From Monoraphidium neglectum (taxonomy: Eukaryota; Chlorophyta; Chlorophyceae; Sphaeropleales; Selenastraceae): 41,635 nt of DNA. The translations under genes were made by a program, and so were the position numbers. This document shows, piece by piece, positions 19,374 to 29,361 of this stretch. How positions within the stretch are numbered: the first letter of the stretch is position 1; every line of letters begins with the position of its first letter. Below the pieces are notes generated by a model. The model ran no database searches. It was not told where the DNA came from and was given only the letters and a program-made list of their open reading frames with translations. The DNA is taken from the NCBI RefSeq assembly GCF_000611645.1, contig NW_014013553.1:4956-46590 (forward strand). Reading direction: 5' to 3'.

Positions 19374-20759
19374 CTACACCACATGTGCTGCTTGCTGTGG
19401 TCGCATGGGGAGGAGTGAGTCTGCATCCACGTGGAAGGCGGGCTGCTGTGGGGGCGAGATCACGCCGAGCTCGAGCGCCCTGTCGTGGCGCCTGGCGTCG
19501 TCCCAGGGGGTGCGGTCGATGATCACGTGCAGGCCCGTGATGGTGTGGGGAACGCTCCAGCTGGGGTGGTCCTTGAGGGGCCCGCCGGCGGCGGCGATGG
19601 CCTCCGCCACGGAGCACTCCATGCCGGTCGGGAGCCAGCGGTCCTCAGGGCGCGCGGTGGGCTCCTCGTAGAAAATTGAATTGTCGAACGCCCATTTATA
19701 GACCGACTGGTTGTTGATGCGGCCCACATTCCTCATCATCATGTCGTAGGGGGTGCCGTGCTCCCAGCGTTGACGCCAGCGCGGCGGGAGCAGCTCGATC
19801 ATGGTGCGAAGGTGGTCGGCCACGTCCCTGTCCTGCTGCTCCTGCTTGGCCGCCAGCTCATCATTGTACCTGGGGGAGGGGATTTTGTGGTTGCTTTACA
19901 ATCAAAGTATGGTGGACAGGAGCTTTGCAGGGGGTATGGAGATTTGCAAGATTTGCATGTGGTGTTGCAGCAACACCGTGCTTTACAACAATGCAAATGG
20001 CAATACATCAAAAATGTTCGGATGACATTGAAACTTCATCATCTCACCCTCCCTGTCCACTTCCGCAGCACCGTCAGCGCACCTGTGCAGGAGGGCCTGC
20101 AGACGCCGCGCCCCCTGGCTGGTGATCCCAAAGCCGTTAAGCATGGCACGCCCCTCGCGCAGAAGATTAGCTGCAGCATATGCCGCTGCGACAGCTGCAG
20201 GGTCGTCGGCGCCGCGCTCTGCCGCGAGCGCCGCCGCGTCTGCATTCAGGCGGCGCAGCACGCGCAGCAGCGAGGGACCGCCGTGCTGCTGGGCGCCGCC
20301 GCCGAAGGGAGCGGCGGGGCGCTCCGCGGCCACATCGACGTCGAAGTCAGCGCCCCGGCGAGCCTCTATCTCCTGCAGCAGCTCGCTCATCTCTTCAAAG
20401 GCCTTTGGCGCGCAGCCCTCTTCGTTCACATAGAAGTGTGCACTCGCAACGGCCCGCCTGTGACGATTCAGGATTTCGCAGCGCGCTCCTGCCTCCTCAG
20501 CCATGGCCAGCGCCGCGCGCGCCTCGCGCTCGCGGCGCACCAGCAGCGCGGCCTTCGTCTCACCCAGCAGCACTGTGGCGTGACCGATGCGCGCCTGCAG
20601 TACGCTGAGTCCCGTTGGCGACCCTGGGTGTGGAGGAATTGTCGCGTTGACTGCAGCGAGCCGGGCCACCGCCATGCAGGAGCGTCTGCCGGCGGCCACA
20701 GAGCCTTTCACACGCACACAATATGCACTGGGCCCCATGTCAGGGCCACTGGGACGCAT
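19374..20759 (-). CDS. Paralogue B of the unrecognised two-exon family (short form)
   Basis: Exon 1 is 20759-20083 (677 nt, donor AG|GTGCGC); exon 2 is 19869-19374 (496 nt, acceptor CCCCCAG), 390 aa. It aligns with A along its whole length up to LLPMR and then ends PQQAAHVV. It has no C-terminal extension or hydrophobic tail. The core from EEPTARPEDRW to HTITGLHVIIDR is almost unchanged between copies. The stretch just before it (NVGRINNQSVYKWAFDN) differs in every copy. The Ala/Glu/Arg-rich exon 1 looks like a helical bundle or coiled coil. Probably functional: no stop or frameshift in 390 codons, and splice sites are intact. Role unknown. Confidence 0.8.
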
Positions 20760-20798
20760 TGGTGCGGGTTGTCACAGAGCTAGATTTTTTGTGCGACT
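20760..20798 (-). promoter_or_regulatory. Conserved 5' leader block of paralogue B
   Basis: Read on the minus strand, AGTCGCACAAAAAA and the bases down to ACCCGCACC before the ATG match the blocks of copies A and C in order and spacing. Confidence 0.5.
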
Positions 20799-21176
20799 AT
20801 GTCGTGGATTGCTATCATAGCACTGTAAGCTTTCTCCGCGTTGACATTTATGTTGTATGCAAATCCCAATCAAGTGGCGTCGTACGGTAGATGCACGACA
20901 GCCGAGCACGCAGCTGCCGATCTCGATGTCGCTGCCAGCTATGATATGAACCCATGATATAAAAGTATACCTCACTACCTTGGAGTCGTAGTCGGCCGTC
21001 ACCGTCTCACCGGGGATCAAAGGAGCAAGTGTGCGGCAAGCAGCGGAGTGCACAAAGCGAGCGGGGTATCCCTGCCCGTACCCGTTCCACCGGAACTCAT
21101 ATCCACCGGAACTCATATAAACCCATGATCTAGAGCTCGATGCGTCTCAGTACGGAAAATTGCGGGGTGACTGGAG

Positions 21177-21181
21177 TTACA
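21177..21181 (-). terminator. Candidate polyadenylation signal of paralogue C (TGTAA)
   Basis: TTACA on +, in the same sequence context as 19017-19021 behind paralogue B. Confidence 0.45.
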
Positions 21182-21511
21182 CGATTCTGATGTGAAGGAT
21201 GAAAGGACGCACAGTACCGTACGCCTCCATGTTCTCTTACTACAGGAGTCAGTGTCTGGATGATTAGACCTGCCGCACCAGTACAGCGCTAGGCACGGCG
21301 CTGCGAAAGCACTTGCAGTGCTGTTCAACAGCACTGCAACTTGTGAGTGCCAGGAAAAGTGTGGAAAGGTGCGCTGAGATTGAGGCCTGCTGTAACCTGC
21401 ATGACGCGGCTGTGAAAGAGCTGGTCAGCATTTCTGATATCAGACCCGGATGGATTCAGCTCGGAAGCCAGGTGTTGATGCATACGGGTTCACGGCTGCT
21501 GGGTGCGTCTG

Positions 21512-22885
21512 CTACACTGCATGTGCTGCTTGCTGCGGTCTCATTGGGAGGAGGGGGTCTGCGTCGACATCAAAGGCCGGCTGCTGCGGGGGCGCGGTCG
21601 CGCCAAGCTTGACCGCCCTGTCGCGGCGCCTGGCGTCGCCCCAGGGGGTGCGGTCGATGATGACGTGCAGGCCTGTGATGGTGTGGGGAACACTCCAGCT
21701 GGGGTGGTCCTTGAGGGGCCCGCCGGCGGCGGCGATGGCCTCCGCCACGGAGCACTCCATGCCGGTCGGGAGCCAGCGGTCCTCGGGGCGCGCGGTGGGC
21801 TCTTTGTACACGGTGACATCATCGCACGCCCAGCGATAGGCCTGGGAGGTGTTGATGCGGCCAACATTCTCCATCATCATGTCATATGGGGTGCCGCACT
21901 GCCAGCGTTGACGCCAGCGCGGCGGGAGCAGCTCGATCATGGTGCGAAGGTGGTCGGCCACGTCCCTGTCTTGCTGCTCCTGCTTGGCCGCCAGCTCTTC
22001 ATTGTATCTGCGGGAGCCAATTCAGGGATGTTGCAAATCAAGGGAATGGGTGTTACGAAATTTGCAGGTGACTCGGGAGGTTTGTGCACGAAACATGCAG
22101 CGCAGCCCCCAAGATACAGCACTGTCCACTTGCCCCTGTGTCAGTTGTACAACCCCACTAAATCACCTGCCTCATATGTTTTTTGATTGTTGAGCAGCGT
22201 CAACGCACCTTCGCATTAGAGCTTGCAGGCGCCACGCCCCCTGGCTTGTGATCCCGAAGCCGTGCAGCATCGCGCGCCCCTCGCGCAGCAGAACAGCCGC
22301 AGCCTCAGCCGCGGCGACAGCTGCGGGGTGGTCGGCGCCGCGCTCTGCCGCGAGCGCCGCCGCGTCTGCATTGAGGCGGCGCAGCACGCGGAGCAGCAAG
22401 GGGCCGCGGCGCTGCGGGGCGCCGCTGTTGAAGGGAGCGGCGGGGCGCTCTGCGGCCACATCGACGTCGAAGTCTGCGCCCCTGCGAGCCTCTATCTCCG
22501 CCAGCAGCTCGCTCATCTCGTCATAGGCCCTTGGCGCACAGCCCATCTCGTTCATCCACGACTGTGCATTTGCAACGGCCCCTTTCTGCTGATGCAGGAT
22601 GATGCAGCGCGCTCGGGCCTCCACAGACATGGCCCGCGCCGCGCGCGCCTCGCGCTCACGGCGCAGCAGCAGCGCAGCCTTGGTTTCACTCAGCAGCCCT
22701 GTGGCATGGCCGATGCGCGCCTGCAGCAAGCCAAGCGCCGTCGGCGGCGATGGGCGTGCAGGCATGGCAGCGTTGACTGCAGCGAGCTGGGCCACCACCA
22801 TGCAGGAGCGTCTTCCGGCAGCCACAGGGCCCTTCACACGCACGCAGTGCGCCCTGGGCCCCATGACGGGGCCACTGGCGCGCAT
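21512..22885 (-). CDS. Paralogue C of the unrecognised two-exon family (short form)
   Basis: Exon 1 is 22885-22209 (677 nt, donor AG|GTGCGT); exon 2 is 22007-21512 (496 nt, acceptor CCCGCAG), 390 aa. The join gives MRRYNEELAAKQEQ. It ends LLPMRPQQAAHAV, one residue different from B. Exon lengths equal those of B exactly. Differences from B concentrate in the exon 1 linkers and in the segment NVGRINTSQAYRWACDD. The blocks DHLRTMIELLPPRW and GMECSVAEAIAAAGGPLKDH are identical. Intact frame and splice sites suggest a working gene of unknown function. Confidence 0.8.
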
Positions 22886-22923
22886 TGGTGCTGGTCGTCA
22901 GCGAGCTGGATTTTTGTGCGACT
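22886..22923 (-). promoter_or_regulatory. Conserved 5' leader block of paralogue C
   Basis: Minus-strand AGTCGCACAAAAA, then CCAGCTC, CTGACGACC and GCACC before the ATG, matching copies A and B. Confidence 0.5.
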
Positions 22924-23082
22924 GCGTCGTGAAGTGCTGGGATGAGTCAGTGTACATTTTGATTTGCGCTGATTTATTTGTGAAATGGCAAGCGAATATC
23001 CATCAAATGGCGTTGTAGTTGCACGACAGCCCCACAAGCAGCTGCCGATCTTGAAGATCAAGTTGATGTTGCCAGTTATACC

Positions 23083-24111
23083 ATACGGTTCAGCCGTGGC
23101 ACTTCAAAGAGTACGCACTAGATCGAGTTCACCACTCTCAGTTTATACAGCAACGGCCAAGAGCCATGGCAAATGCCATGCCGTCTTTTTGCTGCATGTC
23201 TTGCATTGCGATATCTGCGTTGGGTGGCATGCAAGGAGGGCTTTGCAGGCCCAACAAGTCATGCTGGACAGGATTTGATGTTAGAGGGCCTTGGTTGTAC
23301 AAATTAGCTCGCAAGACGTCTCGCAGCAGTGCTGGGGTGCATAGATCGCACGCTGCCGTGCCTTGCGCACATATAGTCGAGCTTGGTGCTGCCTTGACCC
23401 ATTGACCGCGGCCCCACACACACGCCAGGGGCTGCCTCGCCCCCCCCCCCCCCTTGCCACACTCTTTGTACGCTGTGTGCTGGCAGGCAGCCACGTACCT
23501 GAACATCACCCTCTGTGCTTCAGCTCGGTTTTGGCCGCGCATGTAGAAAAGCAGCTGGAAATGACACTGGTGTCCCTCCAACAAGCCTGCGTGCATGTAG
23601 GGCTGGTGTCAAAATCTGTGATGCTGTTTGACAGCCTCACTCGTATCACAACAATCATTGGTGGCACTTGCATGCAGTTGTTAGGCACGGTGTGAGTCCA
23701 AGATGGAGCTACAGGAGGGGAGTGATGGCACAGCGACGTTGCGGAGCACTGACCTGTGGCAGCATCCTTCACAGCTGGTCACGAGCGTGCTGCCGGCCGT
23801 GAGTCGAGGTAGCCAATGCACCACCAAGACACTATTGTCTCGTCCAGTCCACATGCGAGCGATCATTCTGAATCTTTGTGCTACAATGTTACAGAGGAAT
23901 CAAACTCAAAACCATGGCAGGTCTTCAAACAGACTTGCAGGGCAAAGCGACAATCGGTGCCACCTGCCACCCGCAATCCGTCCACCTTGCGCTGGGCGGT
24001 CGTGTTGGCCTGCAGGCAAGTGCTGTCACTGTCCCAATCAGAGAGCTTGCCACGGCAGCCGTTCAGTCTTGGACCCCAAAGTCAGCTTGAAGAATGTGTG
24101 CGTTGGCCCAG
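23083..24111. other. No supported gene; possible 3' flank of the SWI/SNF gene
   Basis: TTACA at 23889-23893 (TGTAA on -) lies about 220 bp past the remodeller stop. A minus-strand stretch near 23590-23500 (GHQCHFQLLFYMRGQNRAEA) ends at a strong donor (AG|GTACGT) and might be an isolated exon, but no partner was found. A run of C occurs near 23440. Confidence 0.35.
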
Positions 24112-26834
24112 TCAATACCCTCCCCTGCCGCCGCCTCGAAGCGTGCCGTGCCTCATGCTGCCCGCGGCGCCGCTGCGTGTGTGAAGCAGCCGGCCGACGG
24201 CCCCCTCCAGCCCCTCTGGCGGCGCCGGCACCACCACCAACGGGACGGCGCCCGCGCCCTCCAGCCAGCTGCTGCACCCGCGTACGTCGGCCGCTCCCAC
24301 CTGCTCAACGCGCGCCAGCCCGAAGCGCCGCCACAGCATACCGACCACTTCGTCTGGCGCGGCGGCTGCAGCAGCGTACCCCCTCGCCGCCCCTGGCCCA
24401 AAGCGAGCGAACAGCAGACCCACCACCGCCGCCTCGGCCTGGACCGCAGCGGCGTCGACGGCGGGCGGCGGCAAAGCAGCAGATTTGCTGCGCGTCGGCG
24501 CTGCGGCTGCCGCGGCGTCCTCTTCCGGCCGCTGCACAGCCGCTGCGCCCGCCGATGCCACCACCTGCCGCTTGTTGCAGACCCGCTTGACATCGCGCGG
24601 AGGCGCCGCGTCGCCCGCCGCGGGGCGCTTGACCGCTGCGGGCATGCTCATTTGGGCGACGACGCCTGAAGTCTCTTTCCGCAACGACCCGGTCTGCTGC
24701 GGCTTGGTCGCAGGCAGCTCCTTCTCCTCATGGCCTGGCATGCGCTCCTGCTGCCGCTGAGGCTGCGGCGACGGCTGCAGCTCCATCGGCCGCGGCGGCG
24801 ACAGCGCCAGAGCCTCGGCCTCCGCGGCCGCCTCTGCGCTGGGGCCGCGCGTGCCAGCGAGCGGGCTCACCGCCTCCTGGTCTGCCCCACCATCCTCCTC
24901 CTCATCACCCCCACCATCTGCGCCAGTGAAACCACAGCCGTTGCCTGCTGCGGTGTATGCCGGCGTCGCTGCAGTCACCGCAAAGTCGCGGGCCCTGGCC
25001 GCAGCTGTCCGGGGGGCCTCCTGTACTTCACCGCGTCCACCACAGCTGTTGCGCAGCTCCATCGCCGCCGCGGCAGAGGCGCTGTCGTCCTGGGGCACGA
25101 CCGCCTCGACCCTGCAGCGCTTGCAGCCTGCCTTGGCCCAGCGGCACTTGCCGCAGCCCAGCGGCTTGCCGCCCGGCACCGTTGGGCTTCGGGCTGCCGG
25201 CTGCGGCGGCTCCCCATCGCCCGGCTTCTGCTGCTGCTCTGTGCAGCACAGCTGGCCAGCAGGGGCGGGCGCAGGTCCCTGGGGCCGGCCCGCAGGGGCA
25301 GCCTGCTGCTTGTCACCATCGCCCTGCTGCCGCACTTCCGCGTTGCGCTTGCGGCCCACAGGCGCCGAGGCGGCTGCCTTGGGCGGCGGCGGCTGCAGCG
25401 GCTGCACTGGTGGCCCCGACGCATCTGAGCCCTGCTCCTGTTGCCGCGCTGCGCCCCGCATGCCCCTGCCAAACATTGCCGGGTCCTCCTTGCGCTTGGG
25501 CGCCGCCGCCTCCGCCGCCTCGCGGATCAGCGCGGCGCACTCCTCCCTCGTCGCCAGGCGCGCCACAGGAGCCGCATCCGCGCCGCCCGCACCCGCGACC
25601 GCGCTCGCTCCCGCCTTTGCCGCCGCCCACCGCTCGGCCGCCGCAGCCTCGGCGGCCGCGCGCCGCGCGTCCTCCGCTTTGAATCGCGCCTCCTCGTCGG
25701 CGCCCCTCGCCAAGAGCCTGCTCAGCTCCCCATCGCTCATGTCCAACCCGCTGCCCCTGCCGCCGCTGCTGGTGCCGCCGCCAGGGCAGGCGCCGCCGGT
25801 GGCCGCCGGCTGGGGGCCATCGGTTGGGGCGTTCAGGATTGACAGGAGGTACTGGCGCCGCTGGTCTGCTGACGTCATGCCGTCAAAGAAGCCGCCTGGG
25901 AGCGCGCGTGGGATGAGGGGCTCGCTAAGATCAAGTGCGCATGCCGCTGGGCAGGGGTAGGCTCACTGGAGCATGAAAGCGGCGTGAGCAAAGCTGTGTT
26001 GGCAGCATGATGGCAACCCAGCTCCTGCGACTACAGGACTGCCGAGCACTTGCGTGGTCAACGCCATGCTGGATAGGCCGCCAACCCGTATCCCCTTGCT
26101 AACGTCCTGGCCCCCTTGCCGGGCGCACGCGTGGACACCCCACCTGGAGCCCTGCCACTGAGTGACACCAGCTCCACGCTTCATTTGTCAACAAACCGTC
26201 ACGCCACCCTGACCTCAACCCCCTGCCCGCGCGCGCGCGCACACACACACACACACACAAACACACATACACACACACACACACACACAATACACCCTCA
26301 CACACGATACACCCTCACACACAACATTGCCCACCCGTGATGCTTGAGTCTGCAAACTTGATCTTCTCCGCCGCCACGCGCTGCACGTGCTCCTCCACGC
26401 TGCCGCCCACCAGCAGGCGCACCACGAGCACGGGGCGCGTCTGGCCGATGCGGTACGCGCGCGCCTGGGCCTGGGGTGGTGGATGTGTTGGTTTTTTGAT
26501 GAGGGTGAGGCGAGCGGTGGCAGGAGGGGTTGCGCAGTTTGTGTGTATGCGCGCGCATGCACCAGTGCGGGGGACACTGATCGTTCAGAGGCGTGGGTGG
26601 GGCGCCATGGGAGTTGTAGGGCGGGCTAGCGGCGCAGGTCGAGACTGAAGGCAGGCAGGGGTGCGGGGGCGCGGCGCCCGCGATGCGGGGGCTCGGCACA
26701 GCATGTGAAGGCCACGGCCTCGACTGTGGGCATGGACCCCAGACGCCAAAACGCTCAGGCAATGTGCATGCGTGCGCACATGTCTGTGTGTGTATGTATG
26801 TTTTCATATGTGTGTGCGTATGTGTGCGTGTGCG

Positions 26835-26883
<49 letters not shown>

Positions 26884-29324
26884 CGCGCGGGTGCTCAGGC
26901 AGAGCGCTGCGCGCGCACCTGCAGGTCGATCTGCGGGTTCCAGTCCGTATCATACATGATGACGGTGTCGGCCGCCTGGGGTTGCAGTGCAAGTTGATGG
27001 AGGGACCGGTCAGCGGGTCGACACGCGCAGGGTATGGCAGGTAGGTGTGGCCGAGCCGATTGGAGAGCCGGGCGCCCGGTCAGCGTGCAGTGGTTGTGTG
27101 TCGACCCCGAAGAGAGGAGGCGGCAGGAGCCCGACACAGGGGGACTGCTGCTGCTCGGGGCAGGAGGCGACCCTCATCACAGGAAGGGAATGGAAGGAAT
27201 TGACGGTCAAATTTGAGTGAGGTGGGTCCTGGGCGTCTGCACCTGCAAGTTGAGTCCCACGCCGCCGGCGCGGATAGACAGGAGGAACACAAACACATCA
27301 GAGTCTGCGGTTGCGGGTACATCAGTAGTTGCAAAATGGAGAAAAGGGGGGTGTCGGTGCGGGGAGGGACCGGCCAGGGTGGGCGCGGCGGTCGCAGGAG
27401 CGGCGGCGAGGGGGAGCAGGGCAATCAAGCGGCCCTGCGGCGCACCGCAAGCGAAGCGGGAGGCTGCCCGGGTAGTCACTGCTTGCTGGGCTTATTTGCG
27501 GTCACGACGTAACGGAAGGCTTTGATGAAGTCCGCACGCGGGCCGAGCTTGCCGCAAGCACTGCCTGCCCGCACCGCCCTCGCCCCAACGCCCCCTGCCC
27601 TGCCAGACCCCAGTGCGCACCCCCGCCTGCAGCACCCACAGCCGCGGCCGACGCCTGTGCCCCCAATTACGCCCCGGCAACCCTTCAGCACCCTTTTGCA
27701 TCCCTTTGAACCAGCAGAAGCCTCAAACAACCCGCCTGCAAACGATTCCAGGCATCAGCCCGCACCCTCCTCCCGCCCCACCTGGGTCGTTGAACCGCCG
27801 CACCAGGTCGCCCCGCTCCTGCGCGCTGCCGCTGGCCCCGTCCAGGCGCAGGGAGCTGAAGCCGCGCCAGTCCAGGTAGGCTTCCAGCTCGTCCAGGACG
27901 CGCGTCATGGTGCAGAACAGCAGGACCTGGCCGCGAGAGTGGGGGGGGGGGGGCGTGCATTTGGTTTGGAACTGTTTGGTTCCGCCGGCTGTTTACGGGA
28001 GGCTGGTGTACGGAACTGACTGGTCTGGTGGATTAGAGAGGTGGTTGTAGCTGTTGTAGACTTGATGTGTAGGCAACATGAGCAATGCCAAACAATAGAA
28101 AAAATGGGTTGTTCTGGGGGGATGTAGGAGGCTTGGAGCTTTGCAAGAGGTTTGCAAGAGGAGGCAAGCAGTGCTGCAAACGCATGGCAACAGCCATGTC
28201 CGACTGCCGCCTCCCCGCAGACCCGGCGCCACCCGCGCCGCCCCCGATCCCCGCAACGCGCGCAGCTCGCCTTGTGCCTGCCGGCCGCCATGCGCATCAG
28301 CACCCGGTCCAGCGCCTCCACCTTGGCGCTCAGCCGCAGCCCGGGGGGCAGGCCAAGCGGCGACGGCGGCAGCAGGGACTCCCCCATCTCCGGATGCAGG
28401 CGGCTGTGGGGATGGGGTGCAGAGGGGGGGCGTTTCGGGGGATTTGACAGGGCTGCGGGCTTGGCGCGTGCGACGCAGATTTGCACCACAAGCAGGGATA
28501 CTAAGGACGATGGTCTAGGCGGGCCCAGCCGCCTGCGCCTGGGAATTTGAATGGGGCTGCTTGCCACTTGTTTGTCAAGCACTTGATCAAGGGGGCCGTG
28601 TCTTGCCTGATCAGGGGGTGGTTGCAGATCGTCCTGAGCTCCATAAGCACGTTGTTCACGCTCACGCCCAGGCCCCTCACGCCGCCGCCGCCCACGACGC
28701 CGCCCGCCGACGCCTTGCCGCCGCGCGCAGCACGGCCGTCGCCTGCGGCCGCCGCCGCCGCATCCCCCTCTTGCTGCGCAGCGCCGACGAAGCTGCCCTT
28801 CACGAGTGAGTAGAGGGCCTGTCCAAAACAAGATGCACGTCACAGTGTGTGTGTGCTTGTGTGTGCTGGTGTGTGTGTGCATGTGTGTGTGCGCATGCGT
28901 GTGTGTGTGTGTGTGAGAATTGTGGCTCAAGGGGGCTAGACTTGGGTGTACGAGGGGTGAAGGAAGTCAACATGTGCTCACAGAGACTGGTTGCTGAGGA
29001 GGGCGGCAGACCGCAAATCGCCACAAAGGAGACCGCGGGCGGCGGCAGCGCGCGTCCGCATCCCTGGAGGCTCTCTCTACGCTGGCTGCAAGGTGGCGTG
29101 CAAAAATGGGGCAGCCGCGCGCGGCACGGTCGCTCTGCCCCCAGAAAAAAAGGGGCTGCTCCGCCGCACCTCTTGGTAGGGGCTCATGCGGCATCGCAGC
29201 ACCACCTCTGTCTTGCCGGGCAGCTCCCCCGCAACGCTGTCCTTGAGGCGGCGCAGCATGAAGGGGCGCAGCACCGTGTGCAGGCGTGATGTCAGCAGCA
29301 GGTACTCCTCCTGTGAAGAGAGAG

Positions 29325-29361
<37 letters not shown>

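Larger units (their letters stand above)
18963..20945. repeat. Segmental duplication unit 1 (carries paralogue B)
   Basis: Direct repeat of about 21121-23082. Shared landmarks in the same order: CTAGAGCTC, then TTGCGGGGTGACTGGAGTTA, then CAGGAGTCAGTGTCTGGATG, the entire paralogue gene, its leader block, and an upstream piece with GCACGACAGCC and GCAGCTGCCGATCT. Edges are approximate and small indels are common. Confidence 0.85.
21121..23082. repeat. Segmental duplication unit 2 (carries paralogue C)
   Basis: Direct partner of 18963-20945. The shared landmarks span the 3' flank, the whole gene and the 5' flank, so the duplication copied a complete transcription unit. The flanks have diverged more than exon 2, as expected if the gene is under selection or gene conversion. 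Confidence 0.85.

Noticed and set aside
20953..20963. TATAAAAG between the two duplication units as a promoter
   Set aside because: It faces the plus strand, whereas the neighbouring paralogues are transcribed from the minus strand, and no plus-strand gene follows.
19758..22945. Plus-strand frames of 341, 227 and 240 codons opposite paralogues B and C
   Set aside because: Shadows of the conserved minus-strand exons; their sequence follows the sense-strand conservation and has no domain.
24851..25960. 369-codon plus-strand frame
   Set aside because: Antisense to the last exon of the SWI/SNF gene, whose frame is fixed by the in-phase join at [12 protein letters not shown].
27905..28930. 341-codon minus-strand frame
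   Set aside because: Runs through introns and exons of the SWI/SNF gene in a partly wrong frame; family alignment shows the true exon structure.
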